A DNA stretch of 64,000 bases from Homarus americanus (Eukaryota; Arthropoda; Malacostraca; Decapoda; Nephropidae): positions 50,001 through 114,000 of the forward strand of contig NW_024756629.1 of assembly GCF_018991925.1 (NCBI RefSeq), in the 5' to 3' direction. Shown here one piece after another: positions 34,640 to 47,480 of the stretch (position 1 is the stretch's first letter; each line of letters starts with the position of its first letter). The notes beneath the pieces were generated by a model. That model was not told the origin of the DNA, made no database searches, and worked only from the letters and a program-made list of their open reading frames with translations. A program made the position numbers and the translations under genes.

Positions 34640-37600
34640 TCATTCTCCCTACCTCCTCTTCCTTCCCTCTCCCTCCTTCTCTCCCTCCTCCCTCTCCTCC
34701 CAGCTGCTCTCCCACCTCCTGCCATTCCTTCCCCTCACTCTCCCTCCTGCCACTTTCCCTTCCCCCTCACTCTCCCACCTCCTACCCTTTCCCTTCCTCT
34801 CTCCCACCTCCTGCCACTTCCCTTCCCTCCTCTCCCCTCCTCCTCTCCCTTCCCCTCTCCCACCTCCTGCTTTTCCCTTCCCTCTCACTCTCCCACCCCT
34901 CCCTCTCCCCTTCCCTCTCACTCTCCCTCTCCCTCTCCTTCCCCTCTCCCACCTCCCACATTCCCTTCCCCTCACTCTCCCTCCTGCCACCTTTCCCTTC
35001 CCCTCACTCTCCCACCTCCTACCTTCCCTTCCCCTCACTCTCCCACCTCCTGCCACTTTCCCTTCCCCTCACTCTCCCACCTCCCTTTTCCCCACCTCCT
35101 CTCCCCCTCCTTCCTTCCTTCCCTCTCCTCTCCCCTCCTGCCACTTTCCTTCCCCTCCTCTCCCACCTCCTGCCACGTTCCCTTCCCCTCACTCTCCCAC
35201 CTCCTGCTGCCTCCCTTCCCCCTCACTCTCCCACCTCCTCCCACGTTCCTTCCCCTCCTCTCCCACCTCTCCCACTTTCCCTTCCTCTCCCACCTCCTCC
35301 CTCTCCCTTCCCCCTCTCCCACCTCCTGCCTTTCCCTTCCTTCCTCTCCACCTCCTGCCACGTTCCTTCCCTTCCTCTCCCCTCCTGCCCTCTCCCTTCC
35401 CCTCACTCTCCCACCTCCTGCCATTCCTTCCCTCTCCCTCTCCCCTCCTGCCACTTTCCCTTCCCCCTCACTCTCCCTCCTGCCACTTCCCTTCCCCCTC
35501 ACTCTCCCACCTCCTGCCACTTTCCCTTCCCCTCACTCCTTCCCCTTCACTCTCCCACCTCCTGCCACTCTTCCCTTCCCCTTCACTCTCCCACCTCCTC
35601 CCCACCTCCCCCTCCACTCTCCCACCTCCTGCCACTTTCCCTCTCCCCCTTCACCTCCCACCCTCCCTCCCACCTCCTTCCCCCCCTCACCTCCCCACCT
35701 CCTGCCCCTTTCCCTCCCCTCACTCTCCCACCTCCTGCCACTCCTCTCTCCCCTCACTCTCCCCACCTCCTGCCACGTTCCCTTCCCCTCACTCTCCCAC
35801 CTCCTGCCACTCCCTTCCCCTTCACCTCCCACCTCCTCCCACTCTCCCCCTCACTCTCCCACCTCCTGCCACTCTCCCTTCCCCTTCACCTCCACCTCCT
35901 CCACTCTCCTTCCCCCTTCACTCTCCACCCTCCTGCCACTCCTCTCACTCTCCCACCTCCCTGCCACTCTCCCTTCCCCCTCACCTCCCACCTCCTGCCA
36001 CCTCCCTTCCCCCTTCACCTCCCACCTCCTGCCACTCCTCCCTTCCCCCTTCACCTCCCACCTCCTGCCACTCTTTCCCTTCCCCCACTCTCCCACCTCC
36101 TGCCACTCTCCCCCCCCCTCACCTCCCACCTCCTGCCACTCCCTCTCCCTTCCCCTTCACTCTCCACCTCCTCCCACCTCCTTCCCCTCACTCTCCCACC
36201 TCCTGCCACTTTCCCTTCCCTCTCACCCCCCACCTCCTGCACCTCTCCCTTCCCCTCACCTCCCACCCTCCCTGCCACTTCTCCTTCCTCCTCACTCCCC
36301 CACCTCCTGGACCCTCCCCTCCCTTCACCTCCCCACCTCCTGCCACTTTCCCTTCCCCCTCACTCTCCCACCTCCCCCCACTTCCCTTCCCCTCACTCTC
36401 CACCTCCCACCACCTCCCCTTCCCCCTCACTCTCCCACCCCCCTCTCTCCCTTCCCCCCTTCACTCTCCCACCTCCTGCCACCTCCCCTTCCCCCTCACT
36501 CTCCCACCTCCTGCCACCTTCCTTTCCTCACTCTCCCACCTCCTGCCACCTTCCCTTCCCCTTCACTCTCCCACCTCCTCCCACCTCCCTTCCCCCTCAC
36601 TCTCCACCTCCTGCCACTTTCCTTCCCTCTCACTCCCCCACCCCTGCCACTTTCCCTTCCCTCACTCTCCCACCCCGCCACTCTCCCTTCCCCCCTCTCC
36701 CCCACCCCCACTTTCCCTCCCCTTCACCTCCCCACCTCCCTGCCACTCCCTTCCCCTCACTCTCCCACCCTCCCTGCCACTCTCCTCCCCCTCACTCCCC
36801 CCCACCTCCTGCACTTTCCCTCCCCTTCACCTCCCACCTCCCCACTTCCTTCCCCCCACCTCCCACCTCCTGCCACTCTCCCTTCCCTCCACCTCCCCAC
36901 CTCCTGGCACTTTCCCTTCCCCCTCACCTCCCACCTCCTGCCACTCTCCCTTCCCCCCCTCACTCTCCCACCTCCTGCCACGTTCCCTTCCCTTCACTCT
37001 CCCACCTCCCTGCTTCCCCTCCCCCCTTCCCTCCTCCCTCCCACCTCCTCCCCCCCCCCCTCACCTCCCCACCCCTGCCACCTTCCCCTCCCCCCCCTCA
37101 CCTCCACCCTCCTGCACCCCTCTCCCTCCCTCACCTCCACCTCCTGCCACGTTCCCTCCTCTCACCTCCCACCTCCTGCCACTCTCTTCCCCCCCCTCAC
37201 CTCCCACCTCCTGCCACCTCCCTTCCTCTCACCCCCACCTCCTGCCACTTTCCCTCCCCTCACCTCCCACCTCCTGCCACTCTCCCTTCCCCTCACCTCC
37301 CACCTCCTGCCACTTCCTTCCCCTTCACTCTCCCACCTCCTCCCACCTCCTTCCTCTCACCTCCCACCTCCCCTCACTTTCCTTCCCCCCCTCACTCTCC
37401 ACCTCCTCCCACTCTCCCTCCCCCTTCACCTCCCACCTCCTGCCACGTTCCCTCCCCCCACCTCTCCCACCTCCTCCCCACCTCCTTCCCCTCTTCACTC
37501 CCACCTCCTGCCACGTTCCCTTCCCCCTCACTCTCCCACCTCCTCCCACCTCCCTTCCCTCACCTCCCACTCCCTTCCCTCACCTCCCACCTCCTGCCAC

Positions 37601-37740
37601 CTCTCTCCCTTCCCTCTCACTCTCCCACCTCCTCCCACTCTTCCCTTCCTCCCACCTCCCACCTCCCACCTCCTGCCACCTCCCTTTCTCCCCTCACTCT
37701 CCCCACCTCCCTCCCACTCTCCCACCTCTCCCACTTCTCC
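34640..37740. repeat. about 34-bp polypyrimidine minisatellite, 3.1 kb
   Basis: Roughly 90 copies of a unit made of CTCCCACCTCCTGCCACTTT and CCCTTCCCCTCACT. Units shrink to about 28 bp by C/T slippage, and many units read CACCTCCCACCTCC. The plus strand is pyrimidine apart from A in CCA/CAC and G in TGCC. One frame is open for more than 1,200 codons because the unit lacks stops. Its Pro/Ser/Leu product has no start context, domain or codon bias and I do not call it a gene. Confidence 0.93.
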
Positions 37741-37852
37741 CCTTCTGTGACCAGCAATAGGGACAGGGTCGAGTCACTAATGAAGCGAAGTAGAAAGTCA
37801 AGAGTATGGTAAGAGGAGCGAGACGATGGTGTGTGGAGAAAGAGGACGCAAG

Positions 37853-37940
37853 GAGGAGGAGGAGGAGGAGGAGAAGAAGGAGGAAGAGGAAGAGGAGGAA
37901 GAGGAAGAGGAAGAGGAAGAGGAAGAGGAAGGAAGAGGAA

Positions 37941-37975
<35 letters not shown>

Positions 37976-38258
37976 AGAAGAAGAAGAAGAAGAAGAAGAA
38001 GAAGAAGAAGAAGAAGAAGAAGAAGAAGAAGAAGAAGAAGAAGAAGAAGAAGAAGAAGAAGAAGAAGAAGAAGAAGAAGGAAGAAGAAGAAGAAGAAGAA
38101 GAAGAAGAAGAAGAAGAAGAAGAAGAAGAAGAAGAAGAAGAGAAGAAGAAGAAGAAGAAGAAGAAGAAGAAGAAGAAGAAGAAGAAGAAGAAGAAGAAGA
38201 AGAAGAGAAGAAGAAGAAGAAGAAGAAGAAGAAGAAGAAGAAGAAGAAGAAGAAGAAA
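37853..38258. repeat. (GGA)n then (GAA)n expansion, about 400 bp
   Basis: GGA/GGAAGA triplets to about 37955, then GAA triplets to 38258 with only single-base slips at about 38081, 38142 and 38208. Plus strand is purine, directly opposite in bias to the preceding array. Confidence 0.97.
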
Positions 38259-38626
38259 AATAAGAATAAATAATAAATAATAATAAATAAATAAAGAAAT
38301 AAATAAATAAAGTAAATAAATAATAATAATAATAAATAAATAAATAAAAGGTTAAATAAATAAATAAATAAATAGTAAAATAATAAATAATAAATAAAAT
38401 AATAATAAAAAAATAAATAAAACAATAAATAAAATAAATAATAATAAAATAAAATAAATAAATAAATAAATAATAAATAAATAAAACAAGAAATAAATAA
38501 AATAAATAAATAATAAAATGTTAAAATAAATAAATAAATAAAATAAATAAAGAAGAAATAAATAAATAAAGGATAAATAAATAATAAATAAATAAATAAT
38601 AAATAAAATAAATGTTAAATAAAGTT

Positions 38627-38674
<48 letters not shown>

Positions 38675-38703
38675 AAATAAATAAGTTGAATAAATAGTTA
38701 AAA

Positions 38704-38750
<47 letters not shown>

Positions 38751-38770
38751 ATAGTTAAATAAAAATAAAT
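38259..38770. repeat. (AAAT)n compound microsatellite
   Basis: About 510 bp of AAAT/AATA tetramers and AAT triplets with GTT and AAAGT interruptions. Confidence 0.95.
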
Positions 38771-39011
38771 AAAAAGAATAAAGAAGAAGAACAGTTGAAA
38801 TAGTAGAAGTAAAGAAGAAGAAAGATAAATAAATAGTTGTTGTAAAAGAAAATAGTGTTGAGTGAAGAAGGGTCTCGTAACACAATCGCAACAGCAATAA
38901 ACCCCCAAGTACTTTCTTGTATCTAATGAAAAATAAAACAGCCATCCTCCCCTTACTCTCACTCGTAAACACCTACAGCGAGTTCTCTTGTGTATTCCTG
39001 CTCTCCTTTAT

Positions 39012-39065
<54 letters not shown>

Positions 39066-39197
39066 ACTCCCTGTGTTCCAATATTCGCCCACCACCACCT
39101 GTTCCTTATGCTGTGAAATATCTTGGCAACTCCTTCTAACCTGTCCTGCCACCACGCCCTCACTTCCCTGAGTACACGCACGATCTCTCTCTCTCTT

Positions 39198-39248
<51 letters not shown>

Positions 39249-39344
39249 GCCTGGACATAAATTACCAACGCTTAAAAATATAACAAAAATATAATTGGGA
39301 TCATCATTTTTTAAGCAGCTCACAGTATTAACTATTTAGTATTT
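38771..39344. other. unique DNA with two (AC)n tracts
   Basis: (AC)n at 39013-39063 and 39199-39244. The unique 135 bp between them has open frames in several registers but no recognisable product. Confidence 0.5.
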
Positions 39345-39570
39345 ACTTAATAATCCCTGTGTGGCCATTCAACGTTACAGCTGGATTACCTCTTGAAGAA
39401 ATAACAAGAGTAAAGGAGAAATATTGGTCGGCACTGCACTCGACTTCCTTCACTTACCCAACTGTAACGATAGGTAGCCATTGACAATTAGGTGTAGTAA
39501 CTAAGCGTGACCCGGGATCGAACTAAGAGCCCATAGGATAACATGTGAGCGCTGTGACCACTCGGCCGCC
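39345..39570 (-). mobile_element. second tRNA-like SINE family, minus strand
   Basis: On the minus strand, GGCGGCCGAGTGGTC (a Leu/Ser-type tRNA D-arm and box A) begins at 39570. About 40 nt later comes AGTTCGATCCCGGG (box B, 39514-39523 region). A body of about 160 bp follows, including GGCTACCTATCGTTACAG and AATCCAGCTGTAACGTTGAA. The T-stem and anticodon arm no longer pair well, so this is a tRNA-derived element and not a gene. It differs from the valine-type SINE in head and body. I could not find target-site duplications, so the ends are approximate. Confidence 0.55.
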
Positions 39571-40015
39571 ACACACCTCATCAAAGTTATATACAGATCA
39601 CCATAAGACATTAGACAGAAGAGCACAAATAAAAGTATGAAATAAAAGTAATATAAGAAAATTTCCCCAAAAAAAGTATCTAACAATTTTATAAACAAAA
39701 GTCGAAAAAATAATAATAACAAAAACACAAGAAGATTAAAACAAAAACAAAAACACCAACCAATAAAACAAATACATAAAACATGACAAAATTACAAAAA
39801 ATATATATGAAGAAAAAAAAACGAAAAAAAAAACAGAGTAAAATCAAACGACCCAGAAAAGAAATCAAGACAAATACAAAAATGAATAAAGGAGACAGAA
39901 GAGAGAAATAAACCTTTGAGATAAAGTTGAAAGAGAGGAAACGAGAAAGTAGAGGAATAAACTTGGGAGATAAGAGAAAGGAGGGGATAAACGTGCAGAG
40001 AGATATGGAGAAAGT

Positions 40016-40069
<54 letters not shown>

Positions 40070-40371
40070 CAGAGAGAGAGAATAAATATATAATAGTCAA
40101 ATAAAAGAAAATAATAACATCCAACCAAATAATAAAAACAATAAAATATACAACACGAAAAAGAGAACAATAATCCGCTAAAAACATAATATGGCAAAAC
40201 TGTATAAACTCTGCTGACATGACACTAAAGTAATCTGCATATGAAAGAAAATGAACCATAGTGAAATATTCCCACCACCTCCCACAATGTATTCAAATAA
40301 CATAAGTGTATTATGTAAATGTTTAACGTGTTCTTTATATCACTATAGTGTATGAAAGATGGGGGCAAAAT
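39571..40371. other. A-rich unique DNA with (GA)n
   Basis: ACAAAAACAAAAAC-type DNA around 39720-39850 and (GA)n at 40018-40068. No gene recognised. Confidence 0.5.
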
Positions 40372-40391
40372 GTGTGTGTGTGTGTGTGTGT

Positions 40392-40436
<45 letters not shown>

Positions 40437-40437
40437 T

Positions 40438-40479
<42 letters not shown>

Positions 40480-40518
40480 GTGTATGTGTGTGTGTATGTG
40501 TGTGTGTGTGTGTGTGTA

Positions 40519-40553
<35 letters not shown>

Positions 40554-40575
40554 GTGTATGTGTGTGTGTGTGTGT

Positions 40576-40616
<41 letters not shown>

Positions 40617-40656
40617 TGTGTGTGTGTATGTGTGTGTGTGTGTGTGTGTGTATGTA
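40372..40656. repeat. (GT)n with regular TATG interruptions
   Basis: About 285 bp. TGTATGTG steps recur at similar intervals, so the tract grew by duplication of compound units. Confidence 0.95.
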
Positions 40657-41002
40657 TAATAATAATAATTAACGGTTTATTGAAAGAGCAGCAGCCAGAA
40701 GGCTGAAAATACAGTTACATATTTGGGTAATGGGTTACGAATTACAAATAATATACAAGTAACATAAGTGACACAAATAAGACATATAATAACTAGATGG
40801 AAAAGCTCAAACTACAGTTCATTTCAACATAGTGACAGTGCAGGAGTAGTGTTTACTGGGAGTGAATACACTGATTTTTACAAGTTATTGATAATTTTTA
40901 CAATGGTTGGGACTGGGCTGTTCTTATAGCGATCAGTTCGTGCACGTATGGGCTGGATGCGGTTGTGGTGTCGAACAGCAATTCTCGGACTGTGTACGTG
41001 GT
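40657..41002 (-). mobile_element. 3' end of a non-LTR retrotransposon (LINE)
   Basis: On the minus strand an open frame ends at TAA (40878-40880). Its last residues include RHHNRIQPIRARTDRYKNS followed by PVPTIVKIINNL. The RTDRYKNS-x-(V)P-x-(I/V)V-x-x-(I/W)N pattern is what jockey/CR1-like LINE proteins show after the reverse transcriptase, where host consensus reads roughly RTxRYKxSFxPxxVxxWN. A 3' untranslated region of about 200 bp follows with AATAAA (plus-strand TTTATT at 40676-40681) and a short (ATT)n tail at 40657-40669, as in LINEs that end in microsatellites. The 5' end is truncated against a (GT)n tract at 41004. Family assignment is from memory of the pattern. Confidence 0.55.
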
Positions 41003-41003
41003 G

Positions 41004-41012
41004 TGTGTGTGT

Positions 41013-41063
<51 letters not shown>

Positions 41064-41197
41064 ATCTATCCACTCATTCACGCACACTGCCTACTCCACT
41101 TCACTTTATCCAACTCTTCCTAACCTACCAAAACAACCTAATCCATCCCAAACCTAACCTAACCTAACCAAAACTAACCTAATCCATCCCAACCTAA
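41004..41197. repeat. (GT)n and short CCTAA run
   Basis: (GT)n at 41004-41062. CTAACCTAACCTAACC and TCCCAACCTAACCTAAC lie at about 41150-41200, TTAGG sense on the minus strand. Confidence 0.85.
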
Positions 41198-41625
41198 CCT
41201 AACGAATGAACGGACGAACGAACGAACGAATGAACAAATAAACGAATGAATGGACGAACGAACGAATAAGCGGACGAACGAAAGAATGAATGGACGAACG
41301 AACGAACAAACTAAAGAACCAATAAACGGACAAACGAGCGAATAAACGAACGAACGAATAAATGGACGAGAAAACGAATAAACGAACGAACGAATAAATG
41401 AACAAACGAACGAATGAACGGATGAAACAACGAATAAACGACGAACGAATGATTAAATGGACGAACAAACGAATAAACGGACGAACGAACGAATAAATGA
41501 ACGAACGAACGAATAAACGGACGAACAAACGAACGAATGAACGGATGAAACAACGAATAAACGGACGATCAAGCGAACAAACGAACCAACTAATACACGA
41601 ACCAAAGAACGAACGAATGAAGACA
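41198..41625. repeat. degenerate (GAAC)n/(GAAT)n tetranucleotide array
   Basis: CGAACGAACGAATAAACGGA-type sequence over about 430 bp. A longer internal phrase (GAACGGATGAAACAACGAAT) occurs twice, about 120 bp apart. The minus-strand Phe/Val/Arg/Ser frames are spurious. Confidence 0.92.
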
Positions 41626-41959
41626 AGAAACAATCAAACAAATACACCAATAACAGAGACCCCAACAACAACTACCTGAGCGCAAAACAACAACAAATAC
41701 TAAAACATAAAAACAAACAAATACAGGAACCAATATATAGATCAGCCCATGTAAACAACATTGATTAAAACATCAACATAGATAGATGGATAGATAGATA
41801 GATAGATAGATAGACAGATAGACAGATAGATAGATAGATAGACAGATAGATGGATAAATAATGTAAACAAATAAACTCCAGTAGACACACTCACACAATA
41901 ACTGTTAAATAAAATAAAAATATTAGACGATTAAATGCTAGGAATTCTAATAAAATGCT
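41626..41959. repeat. A-rich DNA with (GATA)n
   Basis: (GATA)n with GACA and GGAT interruptions at 41781-41854. The rest is A-rich and featureless. Confidence 0.9.
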
Positions 41960-44900
41960 ACTAGACATAAATACCGGTACTAGTCTTAAATACCGGTACT
42001 AGACATAAATACCGATACTAGACATAAATAATGGTTAGACATAAATACCGGTACTAGACATAAATACCGGTACTAGACATTAATGCCGGTACTAGACATT
42101 AATACCGGTACTAGTCTTAACGATACTAGACATAAATACCGGTACTAGACATAAATACCGGTACTAGTCTTAACGATACGAGACATAAATACCGGTACTA
42201 GACATAAATACCGGTACTAGTCTTAACGATACTAGACATAAATACCGGACTAGACATAAATACCGGTACTAGTCTTAACGATACTTAGACATAAATACCG
42301 GTACTATTCTTAATACCGGTATTAAACGGTACTAGACATAACCGGTACTAGACACAACAACGACACAAACACTAGATAAATACCGGTACTAGACATAATA
42401 CCGGTACTAGACATGGTACTAGACAAAATACCGGCACTAGACATAAATACCGGTACTAGACATAAATACCGGTACTATGTTAACGAATTAACATAAAACG
42501 GTACCAGACATTAATACCGGTACTAGACATAAATACCGGTACTAGACATAAATACCGGTACTAGTGTTAATGAAATTAGACATAAATACCGGTACTAGAC
42601 ATTAATACCGGTACTAGACATTAATACCGGTACTAGACATAAATACCGGTGAACTAGACGTAAAATCGGTACTAGTGTTAACGAAATTAGACATAAATAC
42701 CGGTACTAGACATTAATACCGGTACTAGACATAAATACCGGTACTAGACATAAATACCGGTACTAGACATAAATACCGGCACTAGACATAAATACCGGTA
42801 CTAGTCTTAAATACCGAGTACTAGACATAAATACCGGTACTAGACATAAATACCGGTACTAGACATAAATACCGGTACTAGACATAAATACCGGTACTAG
42901 TCTTAAATACCGGTACTAGACATAAATACCGGTACTAGTCTCAAATACCGGTACTAGACATAAAACCGGTACTAGACATAAATACCGGTACTAGTCTTAA
43001 ATACCGGTACTAGACATTAATACCGGTACTAGTCTTAACGATACTAGACATAAATACCGGTACTAGATATAACACGGTACTAGACATTAATACCGGTACT
43101 AGTCTTAACGATACTAGACATAAATACCGGTACCTGACATAAATACCGGTCCTAGTCTTAAATACCGGTACGGACATAAATCGGTACTAGACATTAATAC
43201 CGGTACTAGTTTTAACGATACCAGACATTAATATTGGACTAGTCTTAAATACCGGTACCAGAAATACCGGTCCTAGTCTTAACGATATTAGACATAAATA
43301 CCGGTACTAGTCTTAAATACCGGTACTAGACATAAATACCGGTCCTAGTCTTAACGATATTAGACATAAATACCGGTACTAGTCTTAAATACCGGTACTA
43401 GACATAAATACCGGTACTAGATATAAATACCGGTACTAGACATTAATACCGGTACTAGTCTTAACGATACTAGTCTTAAATACCGGTACTGGACATAAAT
43501 ACCGGTCTAGTCTTAAATACCGGTACTCGACATAAATACCGGTACTAGTCTTAACGATACTAGACATAAATTCCGGCTAGACATAAATACCGGTACTAGA
43601 CATAAATACCGGTACTAGACATAACACGATACTAGAACAAAATACCGGTACTAGACATAAATACCGATACTAGACATAGATACCGATACTAGACATAAAT
43701 AACCGGTATTAGACATAAATACCGGTACTAGTCTTAACGATACTAGACATAACACTCTACTAGACATAAATACCGGTACTAGATAAATACCGGTACTGAC
43801 ATAAATACCGATACTAGACATAAATACCGATACTAGACATAAATACCGGTACTAGACATAAATACCGATACTAGACATAAATACCGATACTAGACATAAA
43901 TACCGGTACTAGACATAAATACCGGTACTAGACATAAATACCGGTACTAGACACATAAATACCGGTACTGACATAAATAATACCCATACTAGACATAAAT
44001 ACCGATACTAGACATAAATACCGGTACTAGACATAAATACCGGTACTAGACATAAATACCGGTACTAGACATAAAATACTGCACATACAAATACCGGTAC
44101 TGACATAAATACCCATACTAGACATAAATACCGATACTAGACATAAATACCGGTACTCAGACAAATACCGATACCAGACATAAATACCGGTACTAGACAT
44201 AAACTACCGGTACTAGACATAAATACCGATACTAGACATAAATACCGATACTCAGAACATAAATACCGGTACTCGACATAAATACCGGTACTGACATAAA
44301 TACCGGTACCGACATAAATACGGATACTCGACATAAATACCGGTACTAGACATAAAATACGGTACTGACATAAATCAATTCCTACTACATAAATACCGGT
44401 CACTCGACATAAATACCGGCACTGACATAAATACCGGTACTGACATAAAAATCGGTACTGACATAAAATGCCGGTACTGACATAAATACCGGTACTAGAC
44501 ACAAACAATGATACCAGACATAAATACCGGTACTAGACATAAATACGGTACTAGACATAAATACCGGTACTAGACATAAATACCGGTACTAGACATAAAT
44601 ACCGGTACTAGACATAAATACCGGTACTAGACATAAATACCGATACTAACATAAATACGGTACTCGACATAAATACCGGTATCGACATAAATACCGGTAC
44701 TCGACATAAATACCGGTACTAGACATAAATACCGGTACTCGACACAAAATACGAGACTCTGACATAAATGGTACTGACATAATACCGGTACTCGACATAA
44801 ATACCGGTACTGATATAAATACCGGTACTCGACATAAATACCGGTACTCGACATAAAATACCGGTATCGACATAAATACCGTACTAGAACAAACAACAGT

Positions 44901-45642
44901 ATAACATCAAATACCGGTACTAGACATAAATACCGGTACTAGACATAAATACCAGCACTAGACATAAATACCGGTACCGACATAAATACCGGTACTCGAC
45001 ATAAATACCGGTACTCGACATAAATACGTACTAGACATAAATACCGGTACTAGACATAAATACCGGTACTAGACATAAATACCAGTACTAGACATAAATA
45101 CGGCACCGAACATAAATACCGGTACTCGACATAAATACCGGTACTAGACATAATACCGGCACTAGACATAAATACCAGTACTAGACATAAATACCGTACT
45201 AGACATAAATAACGCCGTACTAGAAAATACAGACTCGACATAAATACCGGTACTAGACATAAATACCGGTACCTAGACATAAATACCGGTACTAGACATA
45301 ACAATGGCACTAGACATAAATACCGGTATTCAGACATAATCGGTACTAGACATACCGGTACTAGACATAAATACCGGTACTAGACATAAATACCGATACT
45401 AGACATAAATACCGGTACTAGACATAAATACCGATACTAGACATAAATACCGGCACTAGACATAAATACCGGTACTAGACATAAATACCGGTACTAGACA
45501 TAAATACCGGTACTAGACATAAATACCGGTACTAGACATAAATACCGGTACTAGACATAAATACCGGTACTAGACATAAATACCGGTACTAGACATAAAT
45601 ACCGGTACTAGACATAAATACCGGTACTAGACATAAATACTA
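41960..45642. repeat. 19-bp minisatellite, ACCGGTACTAGACATAAAT
   Basis: About 3.7 kb and nearly 200 units. Each carries the palindrome TACCGGTA. Frequent alternatives are TAGTCTTAAAT and TAGTCTTAACGATAC (42.1-43.6 kb), ACCGATAC (43.6-44.3) and TACTCGACAT (44.2-45.2). The last about 250 bp are almost perfect. The variants are zoned along the array, so different sections expanded at different times. Confidence 0.97.
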
Positions 45643-46260
45643 GACAAATGCTAAAAATACAAATAAATGCCGCAGGTGTAATAAAGGTTAAATTCTCCCC
45701 AAATTATCGATAATTAGGAGAGGAAGATTGAGGAGGTGAAGTAGTGCTTGAGGCCGTGGGCTTGGACTTCATTATGGTGCGAAGGAGGGAAGGAGGGAAG
45801 GAGGGTGGGATGGGAGGATGGAAGGAAGGAAGGAGGATGGAAGGAAGGAAGGAGGAGGAGAGGATGGAGGGAGATGAGGAGGAGGGAGGATGGAAGGAAG
45901 GGAAGAGAGGAGGGAGGAAGAAGGGAAGGAGGAGGAGGAGGAGGCAGGTAGGAGGAGGAGGATGGAAGGAAGGGAAGGAGAGGGAGGAGGGAGGGAGGGG
46001 AAGGAGGGAAGGAAGGAGGGAAGATGGAAGGAAGGAATAAAAGAAGAGAGGATGTAAGAAAGTGAAGGAGAGAGGGATGGAAAGAGGAAGAAGGGAGAAG
46101 AGGAAGATAAGGAAGAAAGTAGGATGGAGGAAAAGAAGAAGCAGGGAGAGGTAGGAGGGTAAGTAGGGAAAGGAAGGAAGGAAGGAAGGAAGGTGGGAAG
46201 AGGGTATAAGGACACAGGGGGAAGGAAAGAAGGAAGGGGGATAAGAGGAGAGAAGGAATA
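45643..46260. repeat. polypurine GGAAG block
   Basis: After about 130 bp of unique DNA, the plus strand is GGAAGGAAGGAGGATGG-type purine DNA from 45780 to 46260. Confidence 0.88.
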
Positions 46261-46512
46261 AAGTATGTAGGAGGAAGAGGGGGGTGAAATTATGGCATAT
46301 TATTATCATCTTTCTCCCCCACCCCCCCACCCACACCGACCCCACCCCCCACCCACACCGACCCCACCCCCCACACACCCACACCGACCCCTCCCCCCAC
46401 ACCCACACCGACCCCCACACCCACACCGACCCTCCCCCACACACACACCGACCCTCCCCCCCCCACACACTGACCCCTCCCCACACCCACACCGACCCCT
46501 CCCCACCCACCC
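46261..46512. repeat. CACACCGACCCC repeat
   Basis: C-rich units of CCCACACCGACCCC with CTCCCC or CCACACA between them, 46313-46512, about ten copies. Confidence 0.9.
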
Positions 46513-46579
46513 CCAAACACACATTCAATCAATTTCTATTTTTGTGATATGAAAACTGGGAGGCAGAATAATCAGGAGC

Positions 46580-46636
<57 letters not shown>

Positions 46637-46744
46637 CAGCAATGCAACACACGACTCAATCTGCAATTGCAAAGGGAAAAACAAACCAATTCTGTGAGGA
46701 TGGAATATTCAACTACATTAAGGAAACAACTTAATCAGAACAAC
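46513..46744. repeat. (GA)n microsatellite in unique DNA
   Basis: (GA)n at 46584-46634. No gene seen. Confidence 0.85.
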
Positions 46745-47160
46745 ACAAGATGTACCTGTCTGAAATCAACCCATCACACGAAGGAGCCAATCAGAATATT
46801 TTAACAATCAGAATGGCTGTCAGGATTATTCCAAACTTGGTAATCAGTATATTTTGATACTCAGAGCGGCTGTCGGGGAATTTCAAATTCGGTATTCAGA
46901 ATATCACATTATTTCAACACCAAAGTTAGAGCACCATGCAATCAGACTATCAATCAGAATACTTAAAAAAAATTAACAGAATTACCAATCAGAACACCCC
47001 AAAGTTAAAACAATCAGAGATTAACCCAGGACAAGGCATTGGGAATCAGAGCACCGGATGGTAAAAGATAATCAGAATATTGGATGAGATGATCAATCAG
47101 GAGACAATCAGAAGATAAGACGGAATTAAATAAATCAATCAGTCAATCAGAATTCCTTCT
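46745..47160. repeat. diverged AATCAGAAT repeat
   Basis: AATCAGAATA, CAATCAGA and GGTAATCAG recur at irregular spacing over about 400 bp. A decayed array. Confidence 0.65.
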
Positions 47161-47164
47161 ACTG

Positions 47165-47480
47165 ATTTACTTTTCCTCCTTATCCTTCATTCTCCTTCTC
47201 TCTTTCTTATACCTTTCTCCTTCTTCCTTGCCCATCCTTCCTTCCTTCCTCCATATCTTTCTTCCTCCTCCCTTCTTCATTCTTATCTTTCCTTCTTCCG
47301 TATCCTTCCTTCCTTCCCTCTTCCTTGACTCACTCCCACTAACCCTCCTCCTTGCTATCCATCCTTCTCTTCCCTCCTCCATCCCTTCTTCTCTCCTCCT
47401 CCTCCCTTCTCCTCCTCCCTAACTCCTTCTATCTTCTTCCTCTCCTCCTCTCCTCCTCCTCCTCCTCCTCCTCCTTCTCA
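47165..47480. repeat. polypyrimidine block
   Basis: TTCCTTCCTCC/CTCCTCC DNA ending in (TCC)n at 47450-47475. Confidence 0.88.

Noticed and set aside
34098..37760. 1,220-codon plus-strand open frame, Pro/Ser/Leu-rich
   Set aside because: It spans the about 34-bp pyrimidine minisatellite. The absence of stops follows from the unit composition, opposite-strand frames are open too, and there is no domain or splice context.
39066..39198. Open frame between two (AC)n tracts with a Trp-rich minus-strand peptide
   Set aside because: Frames in other registers are also open over only 130 bp, there are no splice sites at the edges, and I recognise no family.
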